Origin: CBDHFQ01 sp965262565
GTDB lineage: Bacteria; Bacteroidota; Bacteroidia; J057
NCBI GenBank assembly: GCA_965262565.1
Contig: CBDHFQ010000020.1
Location: 310,001 to 374,000 of the forward strand
Direction of reading: 5' to 3'
DNA: 64,000 nt
Shown: in pieces, positions 37,854-47,122 of the stretch
Numbering within the stretch: position 1 is the first letter of the stretch
How the letters are laid out: every line of letters starts with the position of its first letter
Translations under genes and position numbers: made by a program
The notes under the pieces: model-generated
Database searches by the model: none
Told to the model about the DNA's origin: nothing
Seen by the model: the letters and a program-made list of their open reading frames with translations, nothing else

Positions 37854-39479
37854 ATGAAACTTGGGACCGATTTATATCCCTCTGTTAGGATAGTGCTCGT
37901 AATAGGGCTGGTGAGCCTGATATTATTAACCTTAAATATTGGTGGATATAGCATCTATGCGTTAGACGAAGCTAAAAATGCCGAATGTGCTAGAGAAATG
38001 TGGGAGCGTGGAGACTGGATAGTTCCTACCTTTAATTACGATTTAAGGACAGATAAGCCCCCTTTACATTATTACGCAATGATAGTCGCCTACCAGTTTT
38101 TTGGGGTGAATGAATTTGCAGCACGTATTTTTTCTGGCTTAAGTGGGGCATTCACCATTTGTCTGATATTTTTATTTTCCTTCCGTTATGTATCTAAACA
38201 TGTAGCCTATGTGGTTACCGGCATTTTATGGGCATCTCTCCATATGAGTATTCAGTTTCATATGGCAGTTCCTGATCCGTATCTGATTTGGTGGATGACA
38301 CTAAGTATATGCTCGTTCTTTGCCTATTGGAAAGAAAAAAATAATGTTTGGGTATGGTTAATGTATGTGGGTATGGGCTTTTCTTTGTTAACCAAAGGAC
38401 CTGTAGGTCTTGCTTTGCCAGGATTGATTTTTCTGTCTTTTCTGCTAATTACCAGAACCTTGGATAAAGATGTTTGGAAGACATACAAGATGATTCCAGG
38501 GACATTGATTGTGATACTCATTAGTTTACCTTGGTATGTGTTGGTTGGAATGAAGACTGGGGGAGTTTGGCTGAATGAATTTTTTTTGAATCACAACATT
38601 GGTAGATATACGGATACGATGGAGGGACATGGAGGAATCTTTTTATTGACACCTTTATATATCTGGGTAGGGATGTTGCCATTCTCTGTTTTCTTTGTAT
38701 CAGCGGCTATTGCCCATTGGAACAAACAACATCATTCGCCCTTTATTACCTTTTGTTATTGTGTGGTCATTGTTATCACTGTTTTTTTTGCTATTTCCAG
38801 AACCAAATTACCGAATTACACCGTTCCTGCTTATCCTTTTTTGGCGGTTATTTTAGGTCAATATGCATGGGATCAGGTTCAACAAAAGCTCATTTCAAAA
38901 GGGGTACGGATGTCTATTTATGCTTATATGCTGCTAATGTTAATGCTTCCGTTGGGAGTTTATTGGGGATTACAGCAGGAGTCAGAATTAAAGGATCTGG
39001 CTTATTTGGGAACTGCTTTTGCTATTGTAAGTATAGGAGCTATTGGAGCGGTTTTATTGATGGAACGAAAACAGTTGTTGGGAGCAATGTATAGTGTCGG
39101 TATTTCCTGGATAGTGATGAATGTAGTGTTTTTCTATGTGCTATTTCCCATTATTGATGAGAAAAATGCAGTAATGAAAGGGTTACCTTATTTACATAAA
39201 GATCATCCGATCGCCCAATATCAACTCATGAATCCTGCTTTTCTTTTCTACCTACAAAAAAAGATTCCTGTGCTTTCTACCCCTGAAGAGGTTAACACTT
39301 ATTTTGAGACATATTCAGATGCTTTCGTTATTACCAGACAAAAAAAATTAAAGAATCTCGATTCAATTGTACCTTTGGAGGTCATTTTTGCGCATAGAGA
39401 TCTTTTTGAAAGGCCTACTACCGTTATTTTTAAAAGGAATTCTAAGCCCCAGTACGATAAGAAACAGAGCGAAGAATGA
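37854..39479 (+). CDS. GT39 family integral-membrane glycosyltransferase (ArnT-like)
   Basis: About 11 membrane segments are visible. The first periplasmic loop carries the family motif YALDEAKNAECAREMWERGDWIVPTFNYDLRTDKPPLHYY, with the catalytic Asp-Glu pair and the conserved DKPPLHYY. This is the ArnT/PMT-like group, which uses polyprenyl-phosphate sugars to glycosylate lipid A or other targets on the outer face of the inner membrane. LPNYTVPAYPFLAVILG in the C-terminal half is also typical. Acceptor and donor are not known. It is divergent from the sulfotransferase gene. Confidence 0.88.
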   Translation: MKLGTDLYPSVRIVLVIGLVSLILLTLNIGGYSIYALDEAKNAECAREMWERGDWIVPTFNYDLRTDKPPLHYYAMIVAYQFFGVNEFAARIFSGLSGAFTICLIFLFSFRYVSKHVAYVVTGILWASLHMSIQFHMAVPDPYLIWWMTLSICSFFAYWKEKNNVWVWLMYVGMGFSLLTKGPVGLALPGLIFLSFLLITRTLDKDVWKTYKMIPGTLIVILISLPWYVLVGMKTGGVWLNEFFLNHNIGRYTDTMEGHGGIFLLTPLYIWVGMLPFSVFFVSAAIAHWNKQHHSPFITFCYCVVIVITVFFAISRTKLPNYTVPAYPFLAVILGQYAWDQVQQKLISKGVRMSIYAYMLLMLMLPLGVYWGLQQESELKDLAYLGTAFAIVSIGAIGAVLLMERKQLLGAMYSVGISWIVMNVVFFYVLFPIIDEKNAVMKGLPYLHKDHPIAQYQLMNPAFLFYLQKKIPVLSTPEEVNTYFETYSDAFVITRQKKLKNLDSIVPLEVIFAHRDLFERPTTVIFKRNSKPQYDKKQSEE

Positions 39480-39529
39480 CAGCACTTAAATGACACTTCA
39501 GGGGAGGTTATTCGCCTAAATGGGTAATT

Positions 39530-41452
39530 TCATTTTACAGATAGACGGCCAAACATATCAGCAATAACAATTTTTTTATCTATTAAATATCTAAGTACCT
39601 TTTCCTTCTTACCAGGATTAGCTGTAGTCAAGCGAAGTACCAATTCCCTGTATTGAGTCCCTGGATGTATCTTAATGTATTCAATAATAGCCTCTTTAAT
39701 TTGGTGAAATTCTCTGCTAGATAGGTTCGTCTTATATCTTCCAATACATATATCGCATTTTCCACAGGGAATTTGATCCTTTTCTCCAAAGTATTGTTGA
39801 ATGAAGAGACTTCTACAAAGGGAGGTGTTTTCTGCATATGCGATCAGTTTCTTCAGTCGGGTAGATGCCTGTTCTTTGAGAAAGGTGTACTTTTCCCAGT
39901 TGATTTTTCGTTTAGAAAAACTGTCTTTGGATTGTAAAAACCGAAGGGTGGGTTGATGGGTAGGAGCCATATATTCTATAATTTCGTGCTGTACCAATTT
40001 CTCTAAGTGAGTTGTCAATTTCTCTTCACTCATTTCCAATCTATGGGTCCAACTTAATGGAAGAAAACGAACTTCCCGTGAATACACTTCTCCGCCACAA
40101 CTTCTAAGGATATAGTTGAGTAATTGTGTATATATAGGATGCTGTTGCTTGTATGATAGGAGTTCCTGGGGATTAACGATCACTCTGACATAACCGAAGT
40201 CATTATGATCTTCCTGGAAATCTATCATTCCTTCTCTGTGCAATATCTTAAGAGAATGGTAAAAGCTAAGAAGATGGACTTTATCTTCCTCTACAAACCT
40301 ATTTATATCAAATAAATAGGTATTCGCCGGGACATGACCTTCTGTGAGATGAAAGTGCTGACAAAGTAGCTCATAATGTTGTTGAACAGTTTCCCAGTTT
40401 GGATAAGATCGCTTGTGCCATTGCGTCAATTCGCCTATGTCAATAGGGTTATTGAAGGAAATGGCTAGGGCTGTTTGTTCATCTCTCCCTCCACGGCCTG
40501 CTTCCTGATAATAGCTTTCTAAATCACCGGGAAGATTTAGATGAATGACGAATCGAACATCAGGTTTATCGATCCCCATTCCAAATGCATTGGTAGCGAC
40601 GATAATTCTGGTATGGTTATCAATCCAGTCTTGTTGGGTTTTATTTCTTACTGAAGCTGGTAAACCGCCATGATAAGGTGCTATAGAGATTCCTTGTTGG
40701 GCCAATATTTCACTTAATGCAGTGGTTCTCTTTCTGGTTCGAACGTATATGATTCCACTGCCTTTCGTACGCCGAGTAATAGAGATAATGCGTTGGGTTA
40801 CATTTTCTTCTTCCAATACAAAATATCTTAGGTTTTTCCGCTTAAAGGATTTTTTAAAAATCTTTGGGTGCTGCATGTTCAGTTGGCGCATAATATCATG
40901 CTGCACTTCTGTAGTAGCGGAAGCAGTTAACGCAACAATACCGATATCTGGAAGGATTTCTCTAATGGTAGCAATTTGAAGATAGGAAGGTCTGAAGTCG
41001 TATCCCCACTGGCTGATGCAATGTGCTTCATCTACGGCCAGTAAAGATACCTTCATCTCGGTTAGTCGAAATTGAAACATATCTGAGATGATGCGTTCAG
41101 GAGCAAGATAAAGCAATTTATACCTTCCGTCCATGGCTCCTTGAAGTTTACTATCCAATTGTTTTCTGGACATATCGCTAGAGAGATAGGTAGCCGGTAT
41201 TTTTAGCTTATTCAATCTTTCTACCTGATCTTTCATCAAGGCTTTGAGAGGAGAAATGACAAGTGTCAATCCGGGAAAACAGAGCGCAGGGACCTGAAAA
41301 CAAATAGATTTTCCTCCTCCGGTAGGTAATAAGGCCAAGGTATCTTTGCGTTCCAGAACACTTGAAATAATATCCTCCTGCATGGGTCTAAATCCTTCAT
41401 ATCCCCAGTACTTTGTTAATACTTCTACAGGCGACCGCATGTTTAAATCCAT
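39530..41452 (-). CDS. RecQ family ATP-dependent DNA helicase
   Basis: Superfamily 2 helicase motifs are complete: ALLPTGGGKSICFQVPAL (Walker A), LLAVDEAHCISQWGYDFRPSYL (DEAH plus the RecQ aromatic loop), IVALTASATTEV, GIIYVRTRKRT, and motif VI with YYQEAGRGGRDEQTA. The zinc-binding region follows with cysteines in CRSLFIQQYFGEKDQIPCGKCDICIG. The end is a short helical region (FHQIKEAIIEYIKIHPGTQYRELVLRL) and no HRDC domain is visible. At 640 residues it is the shorter Bacteroidota RecQ form. It unwinds 3'-tailed DNA in repair and recombination. Confidence 0.94.
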   Translation of the reverse strand: MDLNMRSPVEVLTKYWGYEGFRPMQEDIISSVLERKDTLALLPTGGGKSICFQVPALCFPGLTLVISPLKALMKDQVERLNKLKIPATYLSSDMSRKQLDSKLQGAMDGRYKLLYLAPERIISDMFQFRLTEMKVSLLAVDEAHCISQWGYDFRPSYLQIATIREILPDIGIVALTASATTEVQHDIMRQLNMQHPKIFKKSFKRKNLRYFVLEEENVTQRIISITRRTKGSGIIYVRTRKRTTALSEILAQQGISIAPYHGGLPASVRNKTQQDWIDNHTRIIVATNAFGMGIDKPDVRFVIHLNLPGDLESYYQEAGRGGRDEQTALAISFNNPIDIGELTQWHKRSYPNWETVQQHYELLCQHFHLTEGHVPANTYLFDINRFVEEDKVHLLSFYHSLKILHREGMIDFQEDHNDFGYVRVIVNPQELLSYKQQHPIYTQLLNYILRSCGGEVYSREVRFLPLSWTHRLEMSEEKLTTHLEKLVQHEIIEYMAPTHQPTLRFLQSKDSFSKRKINWEKYTFLKEQASTRLKKLIAYAENTSLCRSLFIQQYFGEKDQIPCGKCDICIGRYKTNLSSREFHQIKEAIIEYIKIHPGTQYRELVLRLTTANPGKKEKVLRYLIDKKIVIADMFGRLSVK

Positions 41453-41529
41453 GGAATTAATCTAAAAATGAAAGTTAGTGTTAAATTTAAATACTTTCTA
41501 GTTTCATTGGATTTAGAGAATCAATAAAC

Positions 41530-42834
41530 ATGGTACATACCTATTCTATTTCTAACAGCCAGTCCCTGTTTAAGGAAGCACAACAATTCATTCCCGGAGG
41601 AGTAAATTCTCCTGTGAGAGCTTTTAAGAGCGTCGGAGGTGATCCCATATTTATTAAGCGGGCTGAAGGGGCCTATATATTCGATCAGGATGGAAATGAT
41701 TATGTCGAATTAATCAATTCCTGGGGCCCTATGATCCTTGGGCATGGTCATCCTTATGTGAAAGATGCTTTACAACAAGCCATTAAAGATTCTTTCAGCT
41801 TTGGAGCCCCTACTGAAATTGAAGTACATATGGCACAACTGATTGTGGAAGCCGTTCCCTCAATTGAAGTGGTGAGAATGGTTAACTCAGGAACCGAAGC
41901 TACCATGAGTGCCATTCGGGTAGCCAGAGGATATACGGGGAAAGATAAAATTTTAAAATTTGCCGGACATTATCATGGACATGGAGATAGTTTTTTAATT
42001 GCTGCGGGAAGTGGGTCCATGACCTTTGGAATACCGAATAGTCCTGGAGTAACTAAAGGTACTGCTCAAGATACCTTAATCGCTGATTTTAATGATTTGG
42101 ATAGCGTTAAGGAGATAGTTTATGCTAACTCCGGGCAGATAGCTGCTATCATTCTTGAGCCGGTGACAGGAAATATGGGAGTAATTCTCCCTAAACCCGA
42201 CTTTTTACAAGGTTTACGTACTCTCTGCGACGAGGAAGAAATTATCCTCATTTTCGATGAAGTGATGACTGGCTTCAGATTAACTTATCAAAGTGCACAA
42301 CAATTACTTGGGGTGATACCAGATATGACCACTTTAGGAAAGATTATTGGAGGTGGGCTTCCTGTAGGGGCATATGGAGGTAAGCGGGAGATTATGAATT
42401 ATGTATCTCCTGTAGGTCCTGTATATCAGGCAGGTACACTTTCCGGGAATCCATTAGCCATGCATGCTGGCTTCGCTACTTTATCCTATCTGAGAGACCA
42501 TCCGGAAATATATGAGCATATAGATCAGATAACTGGCACTATGGCTGAAGGTATGAGTAATATATTAACGGAGAAAGGTGTTCCCCATCAAATTGGCATT
42601 GTCGGATCTATGTTCACCGTTTTCTTTACTGAACAAGAAGTAAACACTTTATCCGATGTCCAAAGTTGTAGTACCGAACAATTTGCCAGATTTTTCCACA
42701 GTATGCTTAAGGAAGGGGTTTATTTGCCTCCAAGCCAGTATGAAGCTATGTTTATTTCGAACAGCATCAACACAAAAGAAATCGACCGGATCCTGTCAGC
42801 TACTCAGAAATCGTGCGAGGCACTTCTTGGCTAG
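41530..42834 (+). CDS. hemL: Glutamate-1-semialdehyde 2,1-aminomutase
   Basis: A PLP-dependent enzyme of the class III aminotransferase fold that converts glutamate-1-semialdehyde to 5-aminolevulinate, the tetrapyrrole precursor. Motifs: FIPGGVNSPVRAFKSVGG at the start, MVNSGTEATMSAIRVARGYTGKDKILKF, AGHYHGHGDSFLI, the PLP aspartate in LIFDEVMTGFR and the Schiff-base lysine in LGKIIGGGLPVGAYGG. Length 434 is normal. Its 3' end overlaps the convergent NTF2-like gene by 35 bp. Confidence 0.97.
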   Translation: MVHTYSISNSQSLFKEAQQFIPGGVNSPVRAFKSVGGDPIFIKRAEGAYIFDQDGNDYVELINSWGPMILGHGHPYVKDALQQAIKDSFSFGAPTEIEVHMAQLIVEAVPSIEVVRMVNSGTEATMSAIRVARGYTGKDKILKFAGHYHGHGDSFLIAAGSGSMTFGIPNSPGVTKGTAQDTLIADFNDLDSVKEIVYANSGQIAAIILEPVTGNMGVILPKPDFLQGLRTLCDEEEIILIFDEVMTGFRLTYQSAQQLLGVIPDMTTLGKIIGGGLPVGAYGGKREIMNYVSPVGPVYQAGTLSGNPLAMHAGFATLSYLRDHPEIYEHIDQITGTMAEGMSNILTEKGVPHQIGIVGSMFTVFFTEQEVNTLSDVQSCSTEQFARFFHSMLKEGVYLPPSQYEAMFISNSINTKEIDRILSATQKSCEALLG

Positions 42835-43270
42835 TATGATCGCTAACGATCAGCCATGAGCCATTTATTTTTTTCCAAACAAGAGAAAAATATCCTGATA
42901 AATCGCCATCGGACCTGGACAAGTGAAATTTTCCGATCACCAATACACTGGCACCTTCAATGGGATAAAAGTTCAGAATATCAAATTTGAGCTTTCCCAT
43001 TGCTTCCTTGTCAGGGTATCTTTTTTGGTATCTTTTAAAGGTAGCATCCCAGCCATAAGTTGGACCATTAGCACCAACAAAAACCAGGGAATCGGAATGC
43101 CAGTATCCTTCCATAAAAGTGGGAATATCAGCCTTATTCCAGGCTATTTCCTGCTTATTGAACACCTCCATCATGGCATTGCTATCAGCTTCGGAGATAT
43201 GCTGAGCTCCTAAAGGCTGAATGAAAAATATACAAAGAAACAGGAAGCCTATATTTAATATTGTTTTCAT
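42800..43270 (-). CDS. DUF4440/SnoaL-like (NTF2 fold) exported protein
   Basis: A signal peptide (to LGAQ, about 23) is followed by one NTF2-like domain of about 125 residues: ISEADSNAMMEVFNKQEIAWNKADIPTFMEGYWHSDSLVFVGANG, TYGWDATFKRYQKRYPD and GYFSLVWKKINGSWLIVSDHTS. This is the DUF4440/SnoaL-like pattern, a fold used for small-molecule binding or isomerase activity, and common as secreted proteins in Bacteroidota. Function unknown. It lies tail to tail with hemL and overlaps it by 35 bp, so both C-termini are read from the same DNA. Confidence 0.82.
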   Translation of the reverse strand: MKTILNIGFLFLCIFFIQPLGAQHISEADSNAMMEVFNKQEIAWNKADIPTFMEGYWHSDSLVFVGANGPTYGWDATFKRYQKRYPDKEAMGKLKFDILNFYPIEGASVLVIGKFHLSRSDGDLSGYFSLVWKKINGSWLIVSDHTSQEVPRTISE

Positions 43271-43390
43271 TCGTTAAAGTGTTAGAAAAATTAAAATCAT
43301 TTATGTAAATGTATTTTCAGTCTTTATATCAAACAAATATTCCTGTAACTTTAAGATCTATCATAAATTAGCTGAAATCACAGATTATTC

Positions 43391-44923
43391 ATGACTGAAA
43401 CTGTAGCTGTCAGATTTGCCCCGAGTCCTACCGGGCCTTTACATATAGGTGGGATTCGCACGGCTTTATATGATTATTTATTTGCCAGAAAATATGGAGG
43501 GAGATGCATTTTAAGAATTGAGGATACGGATCAAACTCGATTTGTGGAAGGAGCGGAAGCATACATAAAGGAGTCTTTGGAATGGATGGGGATAACATTT
43601 ACGGAAGGACCCGGGATTGGTGGAGATTATGGTCCTTATCGACAAAGTGAGCGGAAAGAAATATATCGAAAATATGTAGACCAACTTTTGACTTCCAAGC
43701 ATGCATACTATGCTTTTGATACGCCGAAAGAATTGGATGCTATGAGAGAACAGTTGAAAGAGGCTGGACATAAGTCGCTTCAATACAACTACCTTTCCCG
43801 AAACAGGATGAAAAATAGTCTAACGCTCAGTGAAGAAGAGGTGCAATCTTTACTTGAACAAGGCGTCCCTTATGTGGTGAGAATGAAAATGCCCCGGAAT
43901 GAGGAAATTAGATTTCACGATGTGGTCAGAAATTGGGTCGTCTTTCACAGCAGCCAGTTAGACGATAAGATTCTTCTTAAAAGCGATGGTATGCCTACAT
44001 ATCACATGGCTAATGTAGTGGATGATCATTTGATGAAAATCACCCATGTGATCAGAGGAGAGGAGTGGTTATCCAGCACTCCTTTACACGTATTATTATA
44101 CAGGGCATTAGGGTGGGAAGATTCTATGCCTGAATTCGTGCATTTACCACTCATCCTTAATCCTAATGGAGTTGGAAAAATGAGTAAAAGACAGGGAGAT
44201 AAGTTAGGTTTTTCCGTATTTCCACTTAACTGGACAGATCCCGAAACAGGTAAATTGTCTACGGGTTATAGAGAAGATGGGTATTTAGCTGAAGCAATGT
44301 TGAACTTTTTGGCCTTGCAAGGATGGAGTCCTGGAAATGATGAAGAATTAATGAGTGAAGAGCGATTAATAGAATTATTTGAGCTAGAGAGAGTGAATTC
44401 CTCTGCGACCCAATTTGATCTGGATAAGTTGAAATGGTTTAATCAACAGTACATTAAACATAGTTCGCCGGAAAAACTGTTACCTTTTGTAAAAGCCGCA
44501 TTTATAAGTGCAGGAAAAGAAGTAGAAGAGGATCAGTACTTATTGAAAGTGATTAAACTGCTGCAAGAGAGGGTCACGGTTATCAGTGATTTTGTGGTTC
44601 AAAGCGATTATCTTTTTCAAACTCCCACTTCATATGATGAAAAGATGCGGAAAAAGCGTTGGAATAATGATGCTAAGGAATTAATGTTGGCACTAAAAGA
44701 TAAATTTTCCATCACTGAAGACTGGAATGCCGAACGATTAGAGGACGCATTTGAACAATTAGTGAAGGAAAAAGAAGTTGGAAAGGGGAAAATATTAGCT
44801 CCAATGCGATTAGTGCTTACGGGATTACCTGCTGGGCCTGGGGCATTTGATATTGCTGAATTGATAGGAAAAGAAGAAACCTTACACAGAATAGATAAAG
44901 CAGTAGCCGAACTTGCAACGTAA
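43391..44923 (+). CDS. gltX: Glutamyl-tRNA synthetase
   Basis: Class I synthetase that charges tRNA-Glu. Motifs: RFAPSPTGPLHIGGIRTALYDYLFA with the HIGH-type HIGG, RIEDTDQTRFVEGAEAYI, THVIRGEEWLSSTPLHVLLY and the KMSKR loop (GVGKMSKRQGDKLGF). The helical anticodon-binding domain follows. The segment around residues 99-115 (YYAFDTPKELDAMREQL) lacks the zinc-binding cysteine cluster of some GltX, which is normal for this clade. At 510 residues it is a discriminating-size enzyme. It has hemL and an NTF2-like gene upstream; gltX and hemL share a pathway through glutamyl-tRNA, if hemA is elsewhere. Confidence 0.97.
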   Translation: MTETVAVRFAPSPTGPLHIGGIRTALYDYLFARKYGGRCILRIEDTDQTRFVEGAEAYIKESLEWMGITFTEGPGIGGDYGPYRQSERKEIYRKYVDQLLTSKHAYYAFDTPKELDAMREQLKEAGHKSLQYNYLSRNRMKNSLTLSEEEVQSLLEQGVPYVVRMKMPRNEEIRFHDVVRNWVVFHSSQLDDKILLKSDGMPTYHMANVVDDHLMKITHVIRGEEWLSSTPLHVLLYRALGWEDSMPEFVHLPLILNPNGVGKMSKRQGDKLGFSVFPLNWTDPETGKLSTGYREDGYLAEAMLNFLALQGWSPGNDEELMSEERLIELFELERVNSSATQFDLDKLKWFNQQYIKHSSPEKLLPFVKAAFISAGKEVEEDQYLLKVIKLLQERVTVISDFVVQSDYLFQTPTSYDEKMRKKRWNNDAKELMLALKDKFSITEDWNAERLEDAFEQLVKEKEVGKGKILAPMRLVLTGLPAGPGAFDIAELIGKEETLHRIDKAVAELAT

Positions 44924-45088
44924 ATCGTTAAAAGAAGGTATAAAGATAAATAGATATAAGGAGTTTGATTAGAGAAAGAGGGATTAGTGCGAAGCTACAT
45001 ATTCTCCACTCAGAAACTCAAAATAGTAATTGTTATTTTAAAAGGAAAGCTATACTTTTCACAATATTCACCCAAAATTTAAACCATT

Positions 45089-46000
45089 TTGGCAGCTACG
45101 AAAAAAAATTCGAGGATACAGAAATTTATAAATTACACGAGGGAGGCATTCTTTTGGCCTGTTCATTTGGCTATGATGGCGGGAATTACAGCCTTAGCTG
45201 CACTGGGGATCATCTTTGTCCCTGAATTAGGTCTTTTGGAAGATCCTACTCTCATTGCGCCATCTATAGTCATGGCAGCAGGAGGGATAGAATTAATGTT
45301 ATTAAGTGCCATCAGTAATAATCCAAGATTCATCCGTGCAATTAATGCGAAATACCAAAAAGATATAGATGCTTTTTATAAGACTAAGACCTTAGTAGAC
45401 TATTACAATTCTCTTTCTCTTGAGTCGCAGTCCAGATTTGATAAGCTGAGGAAGAGAATCAAGGAGGTTAGGGAAGGATTTCAAAATCTCAATACCAGTG
45501 TGCCTCAATTAGTTAATCGTTTTCTGCAGAAGTTAAATCAAATTGAGCTATCTTATGCAAGGCTTCTTTATTTTAAAGATAAGTTTCCTGAGTTAGCTAA
45601 TGAACAAATGATCCAGAAAACGGTGAGGGAAATTGATAAAGTAAATCAGGAGTTAAAGAGCGCCAGTAATCGGCTGAAAAAAATTAAGGAGAAGCGTTTG
45701 AGATTGTTGGAGATGCGCATGGATAATTATTATAAGGTAAAAGAGAACAGGGAAATCATCGAAGAACAACTTCAGACCATAGAGGATATGGTTGAATACA
45801 TTAAGGATCAGCCGATGACGATGCAAAATACAGAGAGGGAAGATATAATGATTGATAATCTATTGTTTGAAACAGAACAAACTCAGCAAAGTCTGGAAGA
45901 AATAGAATCTCTCATGCAGTCTGAATTCTATCCCGGTATTGTAGATGACTTTGAGGTTGAAAATATTCCGGATGGATTAGAAGATAAATTAAAAGAATAA
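45089..46000 (+). CDS. Membrane-anchored coiled-coil protein of unknown function
   Basis: Not a family I recognise. Two hydrophobic segments lie near the N-terminus (about 21-46, FFWPVHLAMMAGITALAALGIIFV, and about 57-77, PSIVMAAGGIELMLLSA). A long helical, charged region of about 210 residues follows with coiled-coil-like character (KLNQIELSYARLLYFKDKFPELA ... IDKVNQELKSASNRLKKIKEKRLRLLEMRMDNYYKVKENREIIEEQL). The C-terminal 20 residues are acidic. It looks like a cytoplasmic coiled coil on a membrane hairpin. Translation appears to start at TTG (45089), since the next in-frame ATG would cut the first helix. It is 49 bp upstream of the crotonase gene on the same strand. Confidence 0.65.
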   Translation: MAATKKNSRIQKFINYTREAFFWPVHLAMMAGITALAALGIIFVPELGLLEDPTLIAPSIVMAAGGIELMLLSAISNNPRFIRAINAKYQKDIDAFYKTKTLVDYYNSLSLESQSRFDKLRKRIKEVREGFQNLNTSVPQLVNRFLQKLNQIELSYARLLYFKDKFPELANEQMIQKTVREIDKVNQELKSASNRLKKIKEKRLRLLEMRMDNYYKVKENREIIEEQLQTIEDMVEYIKDQPMTMQNTEREDIMIDNLLFETEQTQQSLEEIESLMQSEFYPGIVDDFEVENIPDGLEDKLKE

Positions 46001-46049
46001 TACCTCTATTTTAAAAGGATATAGCAACGCCATTCAGCAAAGTAGTTAT

Positions 46050-46826
46050 ATGTACCAATACCTAATAACGGAGACTAAAAACTATACACTTGTAATCATG
46101 CTTAACCGTCCCAAGCAGCTAAATGCTTTGAAGGGAGAACTTTTACAAGAATTATCTCAGGTAATAACGGATATGCAGGATGATCCTGAGATTAAGGGGG
46201 CTGTCATCATTGGGTCAGGCGATAAAGCTTTTGCTGCAGGTGCAGATATAAGTCAATTAGCTAATTTGAAAAATGAAGTTGAAGGAGAAGCGGCTAGTAG
46301 GGAAGGTCAGCGTGTTTTTCAATTGATTGAAGATAGCCATAAACCTATCATTGCTGCTGTAAATGGTTATGCCTTAGGGGGAGGTTGCGAATTAGCAATG
46401 GCATGTCATATGCGAGTAGCAAGTGAACATGCTAAATTTGGTCAGCCTGAAGTAAATTTAGGTATTATTGCCGGATATGGAGGTACCCAACGACTTGTCC
46501 AACATGTAGGCAGGGCTAAGGCTACAGAATTATTACTAACAGGAGAAATGATAGATGCAGACGAGGCTTATCGAATTGGCTTGGTTAATTATGTAGTTGC
46601 TCCGGGTAAATTGGCCGATAAGTGCCTGGAAATTCTTAGAAAGGTTTATGAGAAATCTCCTTTAGCGATAGAGTATACCCTTAAGTCCATCGCTGCGGGA
46701 ATAGATAAAGAGAAAGGCTATGAAGCTGAAAGAAAGAATTTCGGCGAAGTGGTTATTTCCGAAGATGCCAAAGAAGGTACATCTGCATTCCTTGAAAAAA
46801 GGAAACCTGAGTTCAAAGGCAAATAA
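46050..46826 (+). CDS. Enoyl-CoA hydratase/isomerase (crotonase family)
   Basis: A complete crotonase fold of 258 residues. The CoA oxyanion-hole segments are seen: KAFAAGADISQL, and NGYALGGGCELAMACHMRVAS, with the first catalytic glutamate in GGCELAMAC. The second glutamate lies in GQPEVNLGIIAGYGGTQRL; the usual GIIPG is GIIAG here. The two catalytic glutamates of true hydratases are both present, so hydration of trans-2-enoyl-CoA in fatty-acid or butyrate-type metabolism is likely. Neighbours give no pathway. Confidence 0.93.
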   Translation: MYQYLITETKNYTLVIMLNRPKQLNALKGELLQELSQVITDMQDDPEIKGAVIIGSGDKAFAAGADISQLANLKNEVEGEAASREGQRVFQLIEDSHKPIIAAVNGYALGGGCELAMACHMRVASEHAKFGQPEVNLGIIAGYGGTQRLVQHVGRAKATELLLTGEMIDADEAYRIGLVNYVVAPGKLADKCLEILRKVYEKSPLAIEYTLKSIAAGIDKEKGYEAERKNFGEVVISEDAKEGTSAFLEKRKPEFKGK

Positions 46827-46941
46827 ATTGTAAGTTAGTAGTGCAAGATGTTGAGTCTCAAATAGTGATTCAACAATAACTTATTAGATTCCTATCTCCC
46901 TTTTAAAAGCTCTAAATCTCATACTTATTAATTTCCTGTTA

Positions 46942-46971
46942 TTTGTTCCTCAAAGTTATTTGAAGAACAAA
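46942..46971 (+). repeat. Strong hairpin between the crotonase gene and the large exported protein
   Basis: TTTGTTC (46942-46948) pairs with GAACAAA (46965-46971), and the inner TCAAA (46950-46954) pairs with TTTGA (46959-46963). The result is a 13-position stem with one mismatch and a 4-base loop GTTA. A second small hairpin follows (TTTCCA, two bases, TGGAAA, 46972-46985). No long T-run follows. It may end the crotonase transcript or lie in the leader of the gene at 47123. The rest of this 296-bp gap shows nothing else. Confidence 0.5.
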
Positions 46972-47122
46972 TTTCCATTTGGAAAGCTTAAAGATATTTT
47001 TACATTTAAATATGTAATATTTTAGGAAAGAATAATAAATTCTATAAAACGAATTTCTTCTTTTACTTATCTATCTGGCGTCTTCTATCTGGAAAATTTT
47101 CTGTCATAATTTAACCATACAA

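Noticed and set aside
44965..45225. 86-codon plus-strand open frame before the coiled-coil gene
   Set aside because: It overlaps the start of the better supported coiled-coil gene in another frame and has no recognisable sequence.
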